DNA of 64,000 nucleotides from Chytridium lagenaria (Eukaryota; Chytridiomycota; Chytridiomycetes; Chytridiales; Chytridiaceae). A model generated the notes under the pieces. The model was not told where the DNA came from, did no database searches, and was given only the letters and a program-made list of their open reading frames with translations. Of this stretch, positions 26,806 to 37,134 are shown piece by piece; the stretch's first letter is position 1, and each line of letters opens with the position of its first letter. The position numbers and the translations under genes were made by a program. The stretch lies in NCBI GenBank assembly GCA_025449115.1, contig JAHLKC010000115.1, positions 62,001 through 126,000 of the forward strand. The letters run 5' to 3'.

Positions 26806-27704
26806 TCAGGAATCATCGTTTTTTTGTCCCGAAACTGAAATTGCAATTGAATAAAAAAAGTTAAACAAACAAAAAGCACCACGAACATAAAAAGATAAAA
26901 CTTACCAAAAGCCCCCAACATTCTCACCGCATGCAAATGGTAGAAGGGACTGTCGCCGTAACGGTGACTCCAGTTGTTACTGGTCGTCATGCTAGATTAT
27001 TGTAAATAAAAGAAACACAAACCCCGTTTTAAAACTCACCGGCATTTGAGGACTGACATTTGACGACGCTTCAAACCATAAAGTTTCATAGCGTCCCACT
27101 TGAGAATCTCGACCACTTCCCATTTGACCCTTTTCATCCTCGTCTGACGAAGGATGGGCTCCTTTGCAAATTCCGGAAGTGAATTGTGATACTCACGCCA
27201 CTCCTTCACAAAACACGTCCAGCAAGTCTTTCCCGCAGTATCAGCGGCCATGATCCGACAATGGTTCAGGTTAGACTTTACACTAACCCCAAAGCATCCA
27301 TCGCAGACGTATTTCCAGTTTCGCGATACAATCTGCTTCCACGTTCCTGTCTTCTTGGAACGTGGGTTTGGTTTGACGTTCTTGGAAAAGTGCACGGTGA
27401 AACGGTGCCACGTTGAACTGTTGCTGACACTTTGGTTGAGGGCCTTGCATGTCTTGCCTAGTCGGATGTATTCGACGGGGTGGTTGAGACGGTTGAGAAT
27501 GTTGTCGAGGATCTCTGTTCGAAAAACGTATGGGTTGTTCTAGAGGTCTTTGACGATTGAGAAAAAGGCGACCACCAAACCTTGCGGGCATGATGCTAAC
27601 GCCGCAGTTGGTCCGCGATTTTCCCATTGAAGCGGAGGTGGATGTTTGACCTTCTTTTTACGAGGCCTCTTGGCGGAAGGTTTCTTGATGGCAGTTGTGT
27701 TCAT
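26806..27704 (-). CDS. F-box protein with CxxC...CWxCF putative zinc motif, copy 3 (unit B)
   Basis: Exons 27704-27581, 27514-27040, 26991-26906 and 26834-26806 join in frame to about 237 residues with the same intron phases as the other copies. The F-box, CDGC and GKTCWTCFVKEW are intact. Compared with copy 2, exon 3 is three bases longer, and an A run in exon 4 is one base longer, giving an earlier stop (SGQKNDDS instead of the tail ending DERTET). Differences in exon 2 are few, for example SRNWKY for SRKWKC and EILKWDAM for EILKGSAM. Role as for copy 2. Confidence 0.72.
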
Positions 27705-29046
27705 GTGAAAGTTTATTTTATGTGATGGGTGGGAAAGTTTTTTTTATATCACAATCGCGTCACAAACCTTTTCAATATTTTATACTTCTTTTGTAGCTTA
27801 AATGATGATGTGATGTTGTCAACCTCGATGGGCGTGTTTTTCGCCGCGACAAAGACGAACGAGGGCTCTTGTGAGAATACGCGGAGCAATCCAGGTGTGC
27901 CATCGCATATCGACCGTTCCATAATCGCCTTGAAACAAGAAAACAAGCAACCATGAAGACTTGGTGAATACAGCTGCATAAATATCTAAAATCAATACAG
28001 TAGTGACGACATCCTCGAGGATGTGTGGAGTCGTTTCATTAAACACCTTTTTTTCAAGCTACTATTAAAGTATGGGTTTAATCGTCATACTTTGCAAATG
28101 AAGAACAATTAGTTCTTCTAACAATCTCTGGCGGAACTAGGTAAAAGCTCTTATCACACTTCTTCATCAACACTCCCCCAAGTAACGAACTTACCAAAGA
28201 TCAGATGCATCGAAAGCACCCTTTCAGCAATTGTCCCGGATCATGAGAAGGAGATATATATATATTAACACTCCTCATATGTAAATATTTGACTTATTGT
28301 CATCTTGTTAAAAAATGCGACTCCGTTTTACGCGTTTTATGAGGATTTTGAAGGTTTTAGAGGTGGTTAAACAGAACAGAGGGAATATGCCGAAAGGCAA
28401 CGCGGGCGACTCTGAAACCCCAACCATCGCTTTTTTGGAAATCAAGAAACCTGATGAAAAAACTGAAAAAGTGTTTATGAACAGTAACGGACTCACAAAG
28501 ATTTTTAAACAATGTTAATCCTTTTACAGTGCGCGTATATCAGGCTAGCGTGTTCCAAAGTCAACACCCTGGTAGAGCAAACTGCGATTCAAGTTGATGG
28601 ATTCAAAGTCAAAGACCAATACGGGATGAATGGCGACGCGGCGCGGTAGTAGTGAAACTAGTTTTCTGCTCCTTTTGAATAGAAAGAGTGACGATATAAA
28701 GTCCACCCTGATTCTACTCGTCCCTCGCTTTTGTCCGCACAGTCAAACCTACGCTCAATGTGGTTGTTGCGGTTAACCTTTATTTTCACAGTCTAGTAAC
28801 CGCAATAAAACACGTGTCAATGATTCCCCCAATCCATTCTCCGTCACGCCGTTCACCGTATCCTTTCCATGCATCCCACCATTCACGTCGTCAAAAAAAA
28901 AAGGTTCAGCATACGCCTCCATTCCACCTCCAGACTTTAAAGACCCGTCAACTCTCTCCCAATCCTCAAGGTAACTCTGTCTTGATTTGAACTATAAAAA
29001 AAAATGGAAATATTAAGTCTCATTGCGGAGAGAATTTACAACAGCA
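27705..29046. other. Spacer of unit B, with a B-specific segment
   Basis: The segment 27955-28312 has no counterpart in unit A and includes an AT dinucleotide run near 28253-28264. Flanking parts align with unit A. No gene is supported. Confidence 0.5.
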
Positions 29047-29539
29047 TTACTCACTTCCATGCGCATTCTTGATTTCGGCGTCAATGGCTTTAACAACCAT
29101 TTGGTGCTGCTTTACAAGTGAAAGTCCGATAAACTTGCTGCTAGCGATCTGAACGGCATACATGGCTCCACAGCCGCCTAAAAAAAAGCAAATCAGGACA
29201 TCCATGCAAAAAAGAAACGGGGGAAGCAGAAGAGAAATAAAAAGCTTCAAAAAGTGACACTTATGAGGAAAGATCAAACCCACCCGAAATATCCTTGACG
29301 ATCAATCGTTCCGGTCCCAACACATTGGTCAAAATGTCTGTTATCCGACGTTCGCCGTCCGTTGTCGATGCTTCAGGTTGTCCAGAGTATAACCTTGCTT
29401 GCCTCATTTGGGGCCCATGTGGATGGGGATGCTGATACAGAGGCGAAGGAGGAGAGAGGGCGGGTTGGATGATGGCGGTGAGGTGGGGAGGGGAGGGACG
29501 GACGAGTCTCGATCGGATTGTAGTGAAGAACCGATGCAT
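29047..29539 (-). CDS. BOLA3: BolA-like protein 3, mitochondrial iron-sulfur cluster factor
   Basis: BolA3 acts with Nfu1-type carriers in delivering [4Fe-4S] clusters to mitochondrial enzymes such as lipoyl synthase. Two exons (29539-29284 and 29177-29047) join in phase to 128 residues. The first 50 or so residues are basic and Ser/Pro-rich (MHRFFTTIRSRLVRPSPP), a plausible mitochondrial presequence. The BolA domain follows: RRITDILTNVLGPERLIVKD, then SGGCGAMYAVQIASSKFIG and LVKQHQMVVKAIDAEIKNAHG. The SGGCGAMY motif with its Cys and the QHQ(M) histidine are the cluster-ligand positions of the BolA3 class. The intron falls within the SGGCG motif. The last exon is the segment copied in unit A. 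Confidence 0.92.
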
Positions 29540-30077
29540 TGCTGATTTTTAAAGTTGAAAGGTGGACGGACAAAGTGTAACACACGGTTTCTGTTGATGC
29601 TCATAATTCTGTGGTTTGCCTTTGCGGAAAGGGTTCCGTTAAGAGATTCTTTCACATTTTAACATAGGGTAATTAGGCGCGAGGGTTAAGATAGGCATTT
29701 TGTCTATATTTGAGAATAAGGCGAATTCAAGAAAAGAGCACCTTTAAGAATGAAAATAAAGGTATTTCGCGCAATCGCCTTTATTATCGCCCAAATCTGT
29801 TCGAAAACACAAGGAAACGCCTAATAGAAAAAAGAAGAAGAAGCCTACAGGATATTATGTACAAAAGACTCGATATCATTGGCAAGTGTCCAAAGCATAT
29901 CGCATCACGTTTTAAAAGAAGGAGGTATTAGAGATTATCATAGAAATTCGACAGAAGAAATACAAAACAAAAAAAAAAAAAGGCCAACGTGAGCCTCAAC
30001 ATCAGCGTGTGGACCCAAACGAATCCCGCCTTCCACCAACCCTCATATCATTCCTCATTCTCTCACTGCTCATATCC
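29540..30077. other. Intergenic, no gene assigned
   Basis: A frame at 29710-29931 (+) is Arg/Lys/Ile-rich and looks like AT-rich chance coding. Nothing else is recognised. Confidence 0.5.
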
Positions 30078-31238
30078 TCATGTCTCGTAAAAACACCCCA
30101 AGCACCATTTTCCCACAAACCGTCCACTCCCCTTCCCGCACCCTATACATTTGACGCCTAAAACTTCCACTGCCGGAGAATCAGAAAACGAAGAAGGCGT
30201 GATAGGGGGGAGAGCTGACGAGTCGCTTCGACTCATATCATTGACGCGCCAACGTCCCTGCATCGAGGGGGCACGATGGCGAGACCGACTCCGAGCGTAT
30301 GATTCTGAGAGATTTCATAAGCGGTCTTACGAGATCGGCTTCGTGGGGCTTCATCCTCCGCTTCCCTTCGAACTTGACTTCTTCCGCGTGACTGGTTCCT
30401 CGTGACGCTCTTCGCCCTCCCTCCATTCGTCGATACACATCTACGCTCTCAACAAATGTCCCTCTTGCCCCCTTTCCCTTGACGCTTCTTCCCCTTCCCC
30501 TCTCCTCAACACTAAACCCAGACTCCAACTCCGAGTCCGAATTCACAACGATCACACAGGTTCCCTTCTCCTTGGCGACCTACCTCGCGGTCTCGATTGA
30601 CTTCTGGTTCTTTTTTGAGACAGGCTCATCATCGTCCTCCTCCCTCCCCCGTTTCTTCGGACTTGACATCAAGGTCGCCTTTGAAGGTTGTGTCGTCACC
30701 GTCACACCAACAGGCGATGTTCTCACTGTTTCTTCCGCACTCTCTATGGAAACATCCCACGTCATCGGTGATACTGTCCGTCGTTGATGTTGTCGTCCTC
30801 GTGATACTTGCCGTTCCCGACCTCTCTCTCCAACACTCCGTCCACGCACATCACTTCTCCTTTCTCCATCCCTCCCCATCTCCAACTCCGTCACCCGTTT
30901 CTTCCAACCCGCCAACTCCTCCTCCATCCTCTTCATCTCTTTCACCAACACCCCCTCTCTCACCTCCATCTCCTCAACCCGTGTCTTCCAACCCCCAACT
31001 CCTCCTTCATCACCTTCATCTCCTCTCTCATCTCCTGTCTCTCAACACCCGCATCCTTCATCTGATCCACAAGCCGTTCAAAGTGGATCCGATCGAGCCT
31101 TTGAACACGGTAGACATCGTCTTTAATTTGGTTGCTCTCAACCTTAAAGACCTTGAATTCGTCTAGAAGGATGCGGCAGAGGTGTTGGAGGGTGGAGATT
31201 TGGTGGTCATCGCTGGGGATGCCGAGGATGTCGTCCAT
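30078..31238 (-). CDS. Coiled-coil protein with C-terminal CxxC...CxxC zinc-ribbon-like motif
   Basis: From the ATG at 31238 the N-terminal part is helical and heptad-rich (QISTLQHLCRILLDEFKVFK, then MREEMKVMKEEL). A coiled-coil segment is duplicated internally: EEL-GWK-RVEEME and again EELAGWKKRVTELE. The middle is Arg/Ser-rich with a nuclear-type KKRGREEDDDEP block. The C-terminus in another frame ends CIGCGKGS and WCLGCFYET. An in-frame TAG at about 30577 may be bypassed by a short intron (GTAGGT donor, GTTTAG acceptor), and the C run 30992-30996 is probably one base short. No known family is recognised. A nuclear role is suggested only by composition. Confidence 0.5.
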
Positions 31239-31755
31239 CCGTTTGGTTTGGATGAAGGATTATTGGTGGAAAGTTCGACACTGCCTTCGATTATTATATT
31301 AATCCTATATCACGACTTGTGTTACACTTTGTATAACGCTTAGTTATTAATAACATATTCTTATATATATATTATAATTTTTTTTAATATGAAAAGAATG
31401 ATAGCTGTGAGCCTGCCTCGGAGTGCCGACTTAGTGCCCGTTGTTATTTACGTGGTGAGGGGTTTGAAACTTAGGATCAGGCATTTAACATTTCCTTGCC
31501 CACGGTCGCCGTTTCGCCATGAAGTGGGGTATGCAGAGATTGGTGGCCGAGTATAAAGGTGATTTATACACCTTGAAATATCGAGTATAGGGATTAGTGC
31601 GGGCCACTGTATCCATTCAATATGTGACAGTGTAGAACCTTTCTGGCGCATACTTCATCTACACATCACATTTGACGATGTTAAAACTCGTGTAAGATTC
31701 ATAGAGCCAATAATTGCTTTGGAAGCAAATGATATATTCACATAGAGATTTCATC
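31239..31755. other. Intergenic, no gene seen
   Basis: AT-rich, with a palindromic TATATATATTATA-like stretch near 31363. Probably the SDR terminator and the start region of the coiled-coil gene. Confidence 0.5.
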
Positions 31756-33006
31756 TCAACAGCTTAAGCCTCCATCAAGAACAAGAGTCTGGCCAGTCAT
31801 GAATTGGCTCTTTGCTAAAAAGACGGCTGCCTGCGCCACTTCCTGCATTAATATATGTAAGTTTACGATTGATATGATCCACAAACTGCTGCTCCTCGTC
31901 TTACCTCGGCTTGCCCGAACCTTCTCAGGGGAGTCATTGAAAGGTAAGATTCCTTTCGACTCGCATCTATACCTATTTTGTTGAGATACATCTTCTCTCA
32001 TGAACAATGATATACCTTTGGTCATGTTGGTTTCAATAAATCCTGGAGCTATTGCCGATACGCGGATACCCTTTGGGCCTAACTCTCGTGCTAATGACCG
32101 AGTAAAACCTGTGAAAGAAAAATGTATGAGAAAGTTTTGATTGAGCACATATATTCTCATCGCACTCACCTATTACGCCAGCCTTGGATGCAGAGTAAAC
32201 ACTACCACCTTCAATGCCCTTTAATCCCAGCACGGACGATATTTGATAATACAACCTGATGACACAAAGTGATTAATACAGAGATGAGAGGCGAACGTCT
32301 CAAAATACCATCCACTCACCCTTCTTTCTCCTCAGCATCCCTCTTGCAACCCCTCTAGACATATGAATCGTTCCAAACAAATTCGTCGCAATAAGTTCTT
32401 CCGAAGCCGCCGGATCCGTACTCAACAACAATCCCGTCCTCGACAATCCCGCAGAATTAATTAAATAATCCACAGGACCATACTTTTGCATAACCGTCTT
32501 GCCACCATTAGCTTAAAAGAAGAAGATGAAGTTTACCTTCACAACTCCCTCCACTTCCCCAATTTTACTCACATCCGCTGATAATCCCGCAACACCCACC
32601 ATCGCGTCATCCCATTCCATCGTCCCAACCTCTACATCCGTTTCACTCTTTCGTAGCAACCCAACAGCATCTCCAAGACGTCGTTGATCTCGTCCGATTA
32701 CAATGATGCGGGCTCCGAGCTTTCTAAATGCTTGAGCGCATGCAAAACCGATTCCGCTGCTTCCACCTGTGATGAGTGCGGTTTGGCCTTGGAAAGTCTT
32801 GACGTCGATGAAGGGGTGGAGGAGGTTGCAGTTGTGGAAGTGGAGGTTGATGTGGAGTTGAAGGCTGAAGAAGGGTTGAGAGAGACAAATGTTGTAATGC
32901 GGCGAGTGTGAAAAGAGGGTGAGATTGCGTGTTGAGAGAGTGTGAATGAGCTGTCTAGTGCTGGAAGAGATCTTAACCCTCTTCTTTTTACTAGTAGTGA
33001 GGCCAT
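31756..33006 (-). CDS. Short-chain dehydrogenase/reductase, FabG / CBR4-like, mitochondrial
   Basis: Likely the 3-oxoacyl-ACP reductase of mitochondrial fatty acid synthesis, or a related carbonyl reductase. Six or seven exons are read. The N-terminus from 33006 (MASLLVKRRGLRSLPALDSS) is basic and Ser-rich, a good presequence. The Rossmann motif ALITGGSSGIGFACAQAF follows. Later exons carry YLINSAGLSRTG (the N-x-AG strand), SSVLGLKGIEGGSVYSASKA with catalytic Ser, Tyr and Lys, FTRSLARELGPKGIRVSAIA, PGFIETNMTK, and the C-terminal FMTGQTLVLDGGLSC. The G run 32813-32816 (C on the gene strand) is one base short between presequence and core. Length (about 300) fits. The gene is divergent from hydrolase 1. 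Confidence 0.88.
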
Positions 33007-33344
33007 CGTCCTTGATGTATAAACACCGTCCAACACAACCGATGATTTTATTTTTTTTTTCAATAGAAGTTACACGGCGTGCAATAATACAAGTCATCGC
33101 GGCCTGCAGTTCCACGTTACCAAACGCCGTTGCTCGCACGCGCTCCATCAGCATCGCAGTCACAGTGAACTGTTTACCTTCACGTACAGTATGCCCTCCT
33201 TTGCACATCAACAGACTAATCAGTGTCAAAACTCAAACAACCCCTCGTATTATTCTGCCGTCAACATAAATAGTGTGTGTAACGCCGGGGCTTCTCACTA
33301 CTTTTTCCAACTCAAATCTCAAACCCAACACCCAACAGACTACC

Positions 33345-34545
33345 ATGCCCTCAAGAACCACCCTCATCGTTGGCGCTGCTGCGATAGCCGCCGTCACAGC
33401 CTACAGAACTATCGTACCCTCCGACCACGGTTCCCTTCCAAATCTTTCTTCCCTGACTGAAAAGGATGACGATCCTTATCCCGAAGATTTCTGGCCGTCT
33501 TCTCTTTACGCCCCGTCGTCCAAAGGAAAGGTAATCCCCACCCTTTCACTATATAATGTCTAAGACGTTTGTTCAGACGCACTACTTCCTTCTCGGTCCT
33601 TCTACTGGTCCTAAACTTATCTGCATTCATGGTATCACAGCCGGCTGGACCGCCATGCCCAACTTTATAAACACCCTCGCCGCAGCTGGTTTCCATGTCC
33701 TTGTTTTCGATTTATATGGGCGTGGATACAGTGATGCCCCAGGGGGCGAATACAACGAAGACCTTTATGTTGGACAAGTTAAAGAGCTCTTGGACCACGT
33801 TGGGTGGGAAAAGAGTTTGGTGTTAGGGTATTCGCTGGGAGGGGCCATTGCAACGGCGTTTTCGGCGAGACATGCGGAGAGAGTAGTCAAGTTGTGCTTG
33901 GTTGCGCCTGCGGGTTTAATGAAGGTATGCCTTCATTGTTTACATGATTTTGTATGTCTTATGAAATCGGTTCAGGAACTGCCGACAGGGGGAAAGATCT
34001 TGACGTTCCCCGTTATCGGGAAATTCATCGCACATCTTGTGGGCCGTCAGATCCTCGTCCGTCTTTCAGCTTCGAAACATAACCCAGCTTTACTCCAAAC
34101 AGCTGAGCTCGTAAGTTCCTCTTTTATTTTCTTGACCCGCAACCCCTATACTTACCCAGAAGTTAATGGTTTTTTTTAGCAACAATTTATTAAAGTTACC
34201 AACCTTGTCGCCCTCAAACACCCTGGATTTATGCGCGCATACCTGAGTACCATTCATAAGGGCCCCGTCATGAACCTTGACCATCGCTATGAGCAAATTG
34301 GTCAGCTTATTGGTGATAGAGTATTCTGCATTTGGGTATAATGACACCATTTTTCTCTTCCTTAAACTAATGTAAATTATAAGGGTAATGCTGATGACAC
34401 CGTTAACTTCACCAAGGATGCCCCAATTTTCAAAAAATACAACCCGACCGCGACGTTTGTAGAATTGGATGGAGTCGGACACTCACTGCTGGTGGAGAAA
34501 CCGGACGAATGCAGCAAACTTATCGTCGAGTTTTTCATGAAGTAG
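33345..34545 (+). CDS. Alpha/beta hydrolase, tandem copy 1
   Basis: A serine hydrolase of the alpha/beta fold (epoxide hydrolase/lipase-like branch); the substrate is unknown. Five exons (33345-33530, 33577-33924, 33976-34110, 34180-34335, 34384-34545) join in phase 0 throughout to 328 residues with no correction. A hydrophobic N-terminal helix (TLIVGAAAIAAVTAYRTIV) suggests a membrane anchor. Then come CIHGITAGW (oxyanion loop), VFDLYGRGYSDAPGG, the nucleophile elbow LGYSLGGAIATAF, PAGLMK, NADDTVNF (candidate acid) and DGVGHSLLV (catalytic His). Copies 2 and 3 lie downstream in the same orientation. Confidence 0.9.
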
Positions 34546-34673
34546 CCTTGTCAAGACCTCGTTTTCGTTCTTCCATATCCTTCAACATTTCTGTTCAATC
34601 ACAGCGCTTCTTTTTTCCATTTTCCATTTTAATAGATTTCTATCTTCATCAGCTGTGCCGCCCATTTTGCATA

Positions 34674-35453
34674 ATGGTCTCAACCTCTACAGCATCGTCG
34701 AATAAAGCTGACGGTGGGAAAAGGGCTTTGCCAAGAGTGTCGGCGACATCTATGGCGAGATCCTCAACAATATCCGTTGAGACCTTGTCAGAGTCCAGGT
34801 CCGTCACTTCATCCAAACCTCGCATGTCTATCGCCAAAGCAGCGGTGCTGCCTCGTTCGTCATCGACATCGTTGGTGGCGGCTAAAGCACCTTTAGCATC
34901 CTCGGCCTTGTTACTTTCAAAACAACCTCGGTCAATAACGACAACTGCTATCGCATCAGGAACACCTGGGCCACCCTCAGCAATGTCTTATTCTGCAACC
35001 AAATCACCTCCTTCTACATCAACAACATCCATTTCTACTATCAAAGCACCTCATGACACTTCTTTACGCAGCTCCAAAACGTCCCTTTCAACATCTTCTC
35101 TCGCAAACCGTCAAAGCTCCTCAACTCCCTCTTCACTCACAAACTCAACCACTTCCCTCCAAACCTCCACATACTGGACAGTCTCTCGTGGCATTGCAAA
35201 CCGCACTGGCCATTCCTGTCGCGATTGCAAACTCCTCATTCCTAAAAACTCTCCCATTGTCGTCCGAGATGGTCGCAAAACCCGTTTATTCTACCACGTT
35301 GACTGCTTCTCGGATGACAGTGATCCACGTACTCAATCGAATTCCTCAAAGACGCGGTTTAGCGACGTTATTGGAGAGAAGGCGCCGAGCGTAAAAGGGA
35401 GGGGGAAGTGGAGTGTTGGGATGTATGGTTATAGAGGTGAAAAAAGACGATGA
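34674..35453 (+). CDS. Ser/Thr-rich protein with C-terminal PARP-type zinc finger
   Basis: A single-exon gene of 259 residues. The first 160 or so residues are Ser/Thr/Ala/Pro-rich and probably disordered. The C-terminal part holds RTGHSCRDCKLLIPKNSPIV and FYHVDCF, giving C-x2-C-x22-H-x2-C, the spacing expected for a nick-sensing PARP-type finger. The C-terminus is basic (KGRGKW, RGEKRR). Such fingers bind DNA ends in PARP1 and DNA ligase 3; here no catalytic domain is attached, so a DNA-binding adaptor is inferred. It sits between two hydrolase copies without sharing a frame or exon with them. Confidence 0.65.
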   Translation: MVSTSTASSNKADGGKRALPRVSATSMARSSTISVETLSESRSVTSSKPRMSIAKAAVLPRSSSTSLVAAKAPLASSALLLSKQPRSITTTAIASGTPGPPSAMSYSATKSPPSTSTTSISTIKAPHDTSLRSSKTSLSTSSLANRQSSSTPSSLTNSTTSLQTSTYWTVSRGIANRTGHSCRDCKLLIPKNSPIVVRDGRKTRLFYHVDCFSDDSDPRTQSNSSKTRFSDVIGEKAPSVKGRGKWSVGMYGYRGEKRR

Positions 35454-35539
35454 TACCATTATTTCAAAGCAATGCTGATTGATGTTGGTCTGCATACGAG
35501 TTTAGTTAAAAAAAATCCATCATATGTAGACCTTAAGTC

Positions 35540-36944
35540 ATGTCCTTCTCGCGTCGTTTCTGCATGCAGATCGATAGGTACCTAAGAAATCTTTCACAAA
35601 ACTACATGTCCTTCGGTCTGGGTGCATGGACCATCATCGGAGCATCCTTTAGTCTCCTCGCCATCTACAAATGGATCACAAGTGTCCCTTCCGACACAGG
35701 TGACCTAGGAAACCTATCGAGTCTTCCAAAACAAGAAGACGAGCTTCCTTTAGCCCAGACTGAGGATTTCTGGCAATTCGGATATGTACCTTGCAGACAT
35801 GGGAAGGTATATTACATATCCCATCTCCTTTGTTTTCATTGTATTGATTATTATAAAGACCCACTACCACCTTCTCGGTCCCGAAACCGGTCCCAAACTC
35901 GTCCTCATCCACGGCGTCACCGCAACTTGGGCGGCATGTCCCACCTTTGTCGACTCGCTTGCGTCAAACGGCTTCCGCGTACTCGCTTACGATCTATACG
36001 GACGTGGATGGAGTTCTGCTCCGGGGGCTGTGTATGATGAACGCATGTATGTGGAGCAATTGAGCGATCTTTTGGATGGGGTTGGATGGAGTCGAGCACA
36101 TGTGTTGGGGTATTCGCTGGGTGGGGCGATTGCGGTGGCGTTTGCAGCAAAGTTTCCAGAGAAGGTGCATAAGTTGGCTTTGATTGCTCCTGCGGGCTTG
36201 ATGAAGGTGAGATTTTGGATATGTTGTTCATGCGTTTATTTTATTTTGTTAATGTTATGGAATAACTAGACGATTGATAATCTAACCTGTTTTCTTTTGT
36301 TGGCTTGCTAGAAACTTCCCATCGGTGGACGTTTATTTGCGCTCCCCGTTATTGGCAAATTCCTCGCCCATACCATTGGGAAACCTCTTCTCGTAAAGAT
36401 ATCCCGCAAGAACCACGACCCAAAACTTCTCGACAGCCCCGAAATGGTACATTCCCCTTTTTATTGATTATCAGACGCTTTACGGATTAATCCGCTGATG
36501 CTCATTATCTTCTTATAATATCGTCTCGTGGTTTCCCTCGACATGCAGAAACAATTTACGGCCGTCACAGATTTAACGGTGCTTCGTCATCCTGGATTCA
36601 TGCGCGCATATCTGAGCACCATCAAGCACGGCCCTGTAAAATGCATTGACCATCATTATAAGACCGTCGGCGCGCTCCTCGGAGACCGTATATTGTGCAT
36701 ATGGGTAACCATCATCTATTCTCTCTCTGAATAGGGTTTTTTTTTTGATTTTTCGTTAATACCTACTTATGCTTCATTTTAGGGAACCTCCGACAAGGTT
36801 GTGAACTATGGCCTCCACCATAAAACCCTGCGCACACTAATGCCAAAGGCCCACATGATAACCCCTAACAGAGGCCATTCTATCGTTCCCGAATCTCCAA
36901 AATTCTGTGTTGAACACGTTTCGCTATTTTTATGTTCAAAATAA
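35540..36944 (+). CDS. Alpha/beta hydrolase, tandem copy 2
   Basis: Same architecture as copy 1, with a longer N-terminal segment (MSFSRRFCMQIDRYLRNLSQ) ahead of the hydrophobic helix. Exon 1 ends at 35806. Motifs are VLIHGVTATWAACPTF, YDLYGRGWSSAPGA, LGYSLGGAIAVAF, PAGLMK, SDKVVNYG (candidate acid) and NRGHSIVPESP (catalytic His). The five-exon structure and splice positions match copies 1 and 3. Terminates at TAA 36942-36944. Substrate unknown. Confidence 0.88.
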
Positions 36945-37079
36945 ATAAATATTTACCCACGGCTAAAAACTATTATACGCCAAATTTGGATTCCAGATTG
37001 TCCCCCTTTCCCTTGCATTCATACGACATCGGATCCTACGTCCCTACCCAGCATTCAGTCTTCCTTACGTTCCTTCCTT

Positions 37080-37081
<2 letters not shown>

Positions 37082-37126
<45 letters not shown>
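37082..37126. repeat. (CA)n microsatellite in a 5' leader
   Basis: About 22 CA units directly upstream of the start codon of hydrolase copy 3 (9 bases before the ATG). Confidence 0.95.

Positions 37127-37134
<8 letters not shown>

Larger units (their letters stand above)
26500..29180. repeat. Segmental duplication, unit B
   Basis: Second copy of the unit, ending inside the intact BOLA3 gene at its last exon. It contains about 360 bp (27955-28312) not present in unit A. Because BOLA3 is complete only here, B is likely the original end and A the derived copy. Confidence 0.85.

Noticed and set aside
25448..28518. Short frames shared by both duplication units (for example one ending KRFVTRL on the minus strand)
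   Set aside because: The copies differ by a 2-bp indel and mostly replacement changes, so no coding constraint is visible; similarity follows from the duplication.
29710..29931. 73-codon Arg/Lys-rich plus-strand frame
   Set aside because: AT-rich chance composition, no motif, no conserved context.
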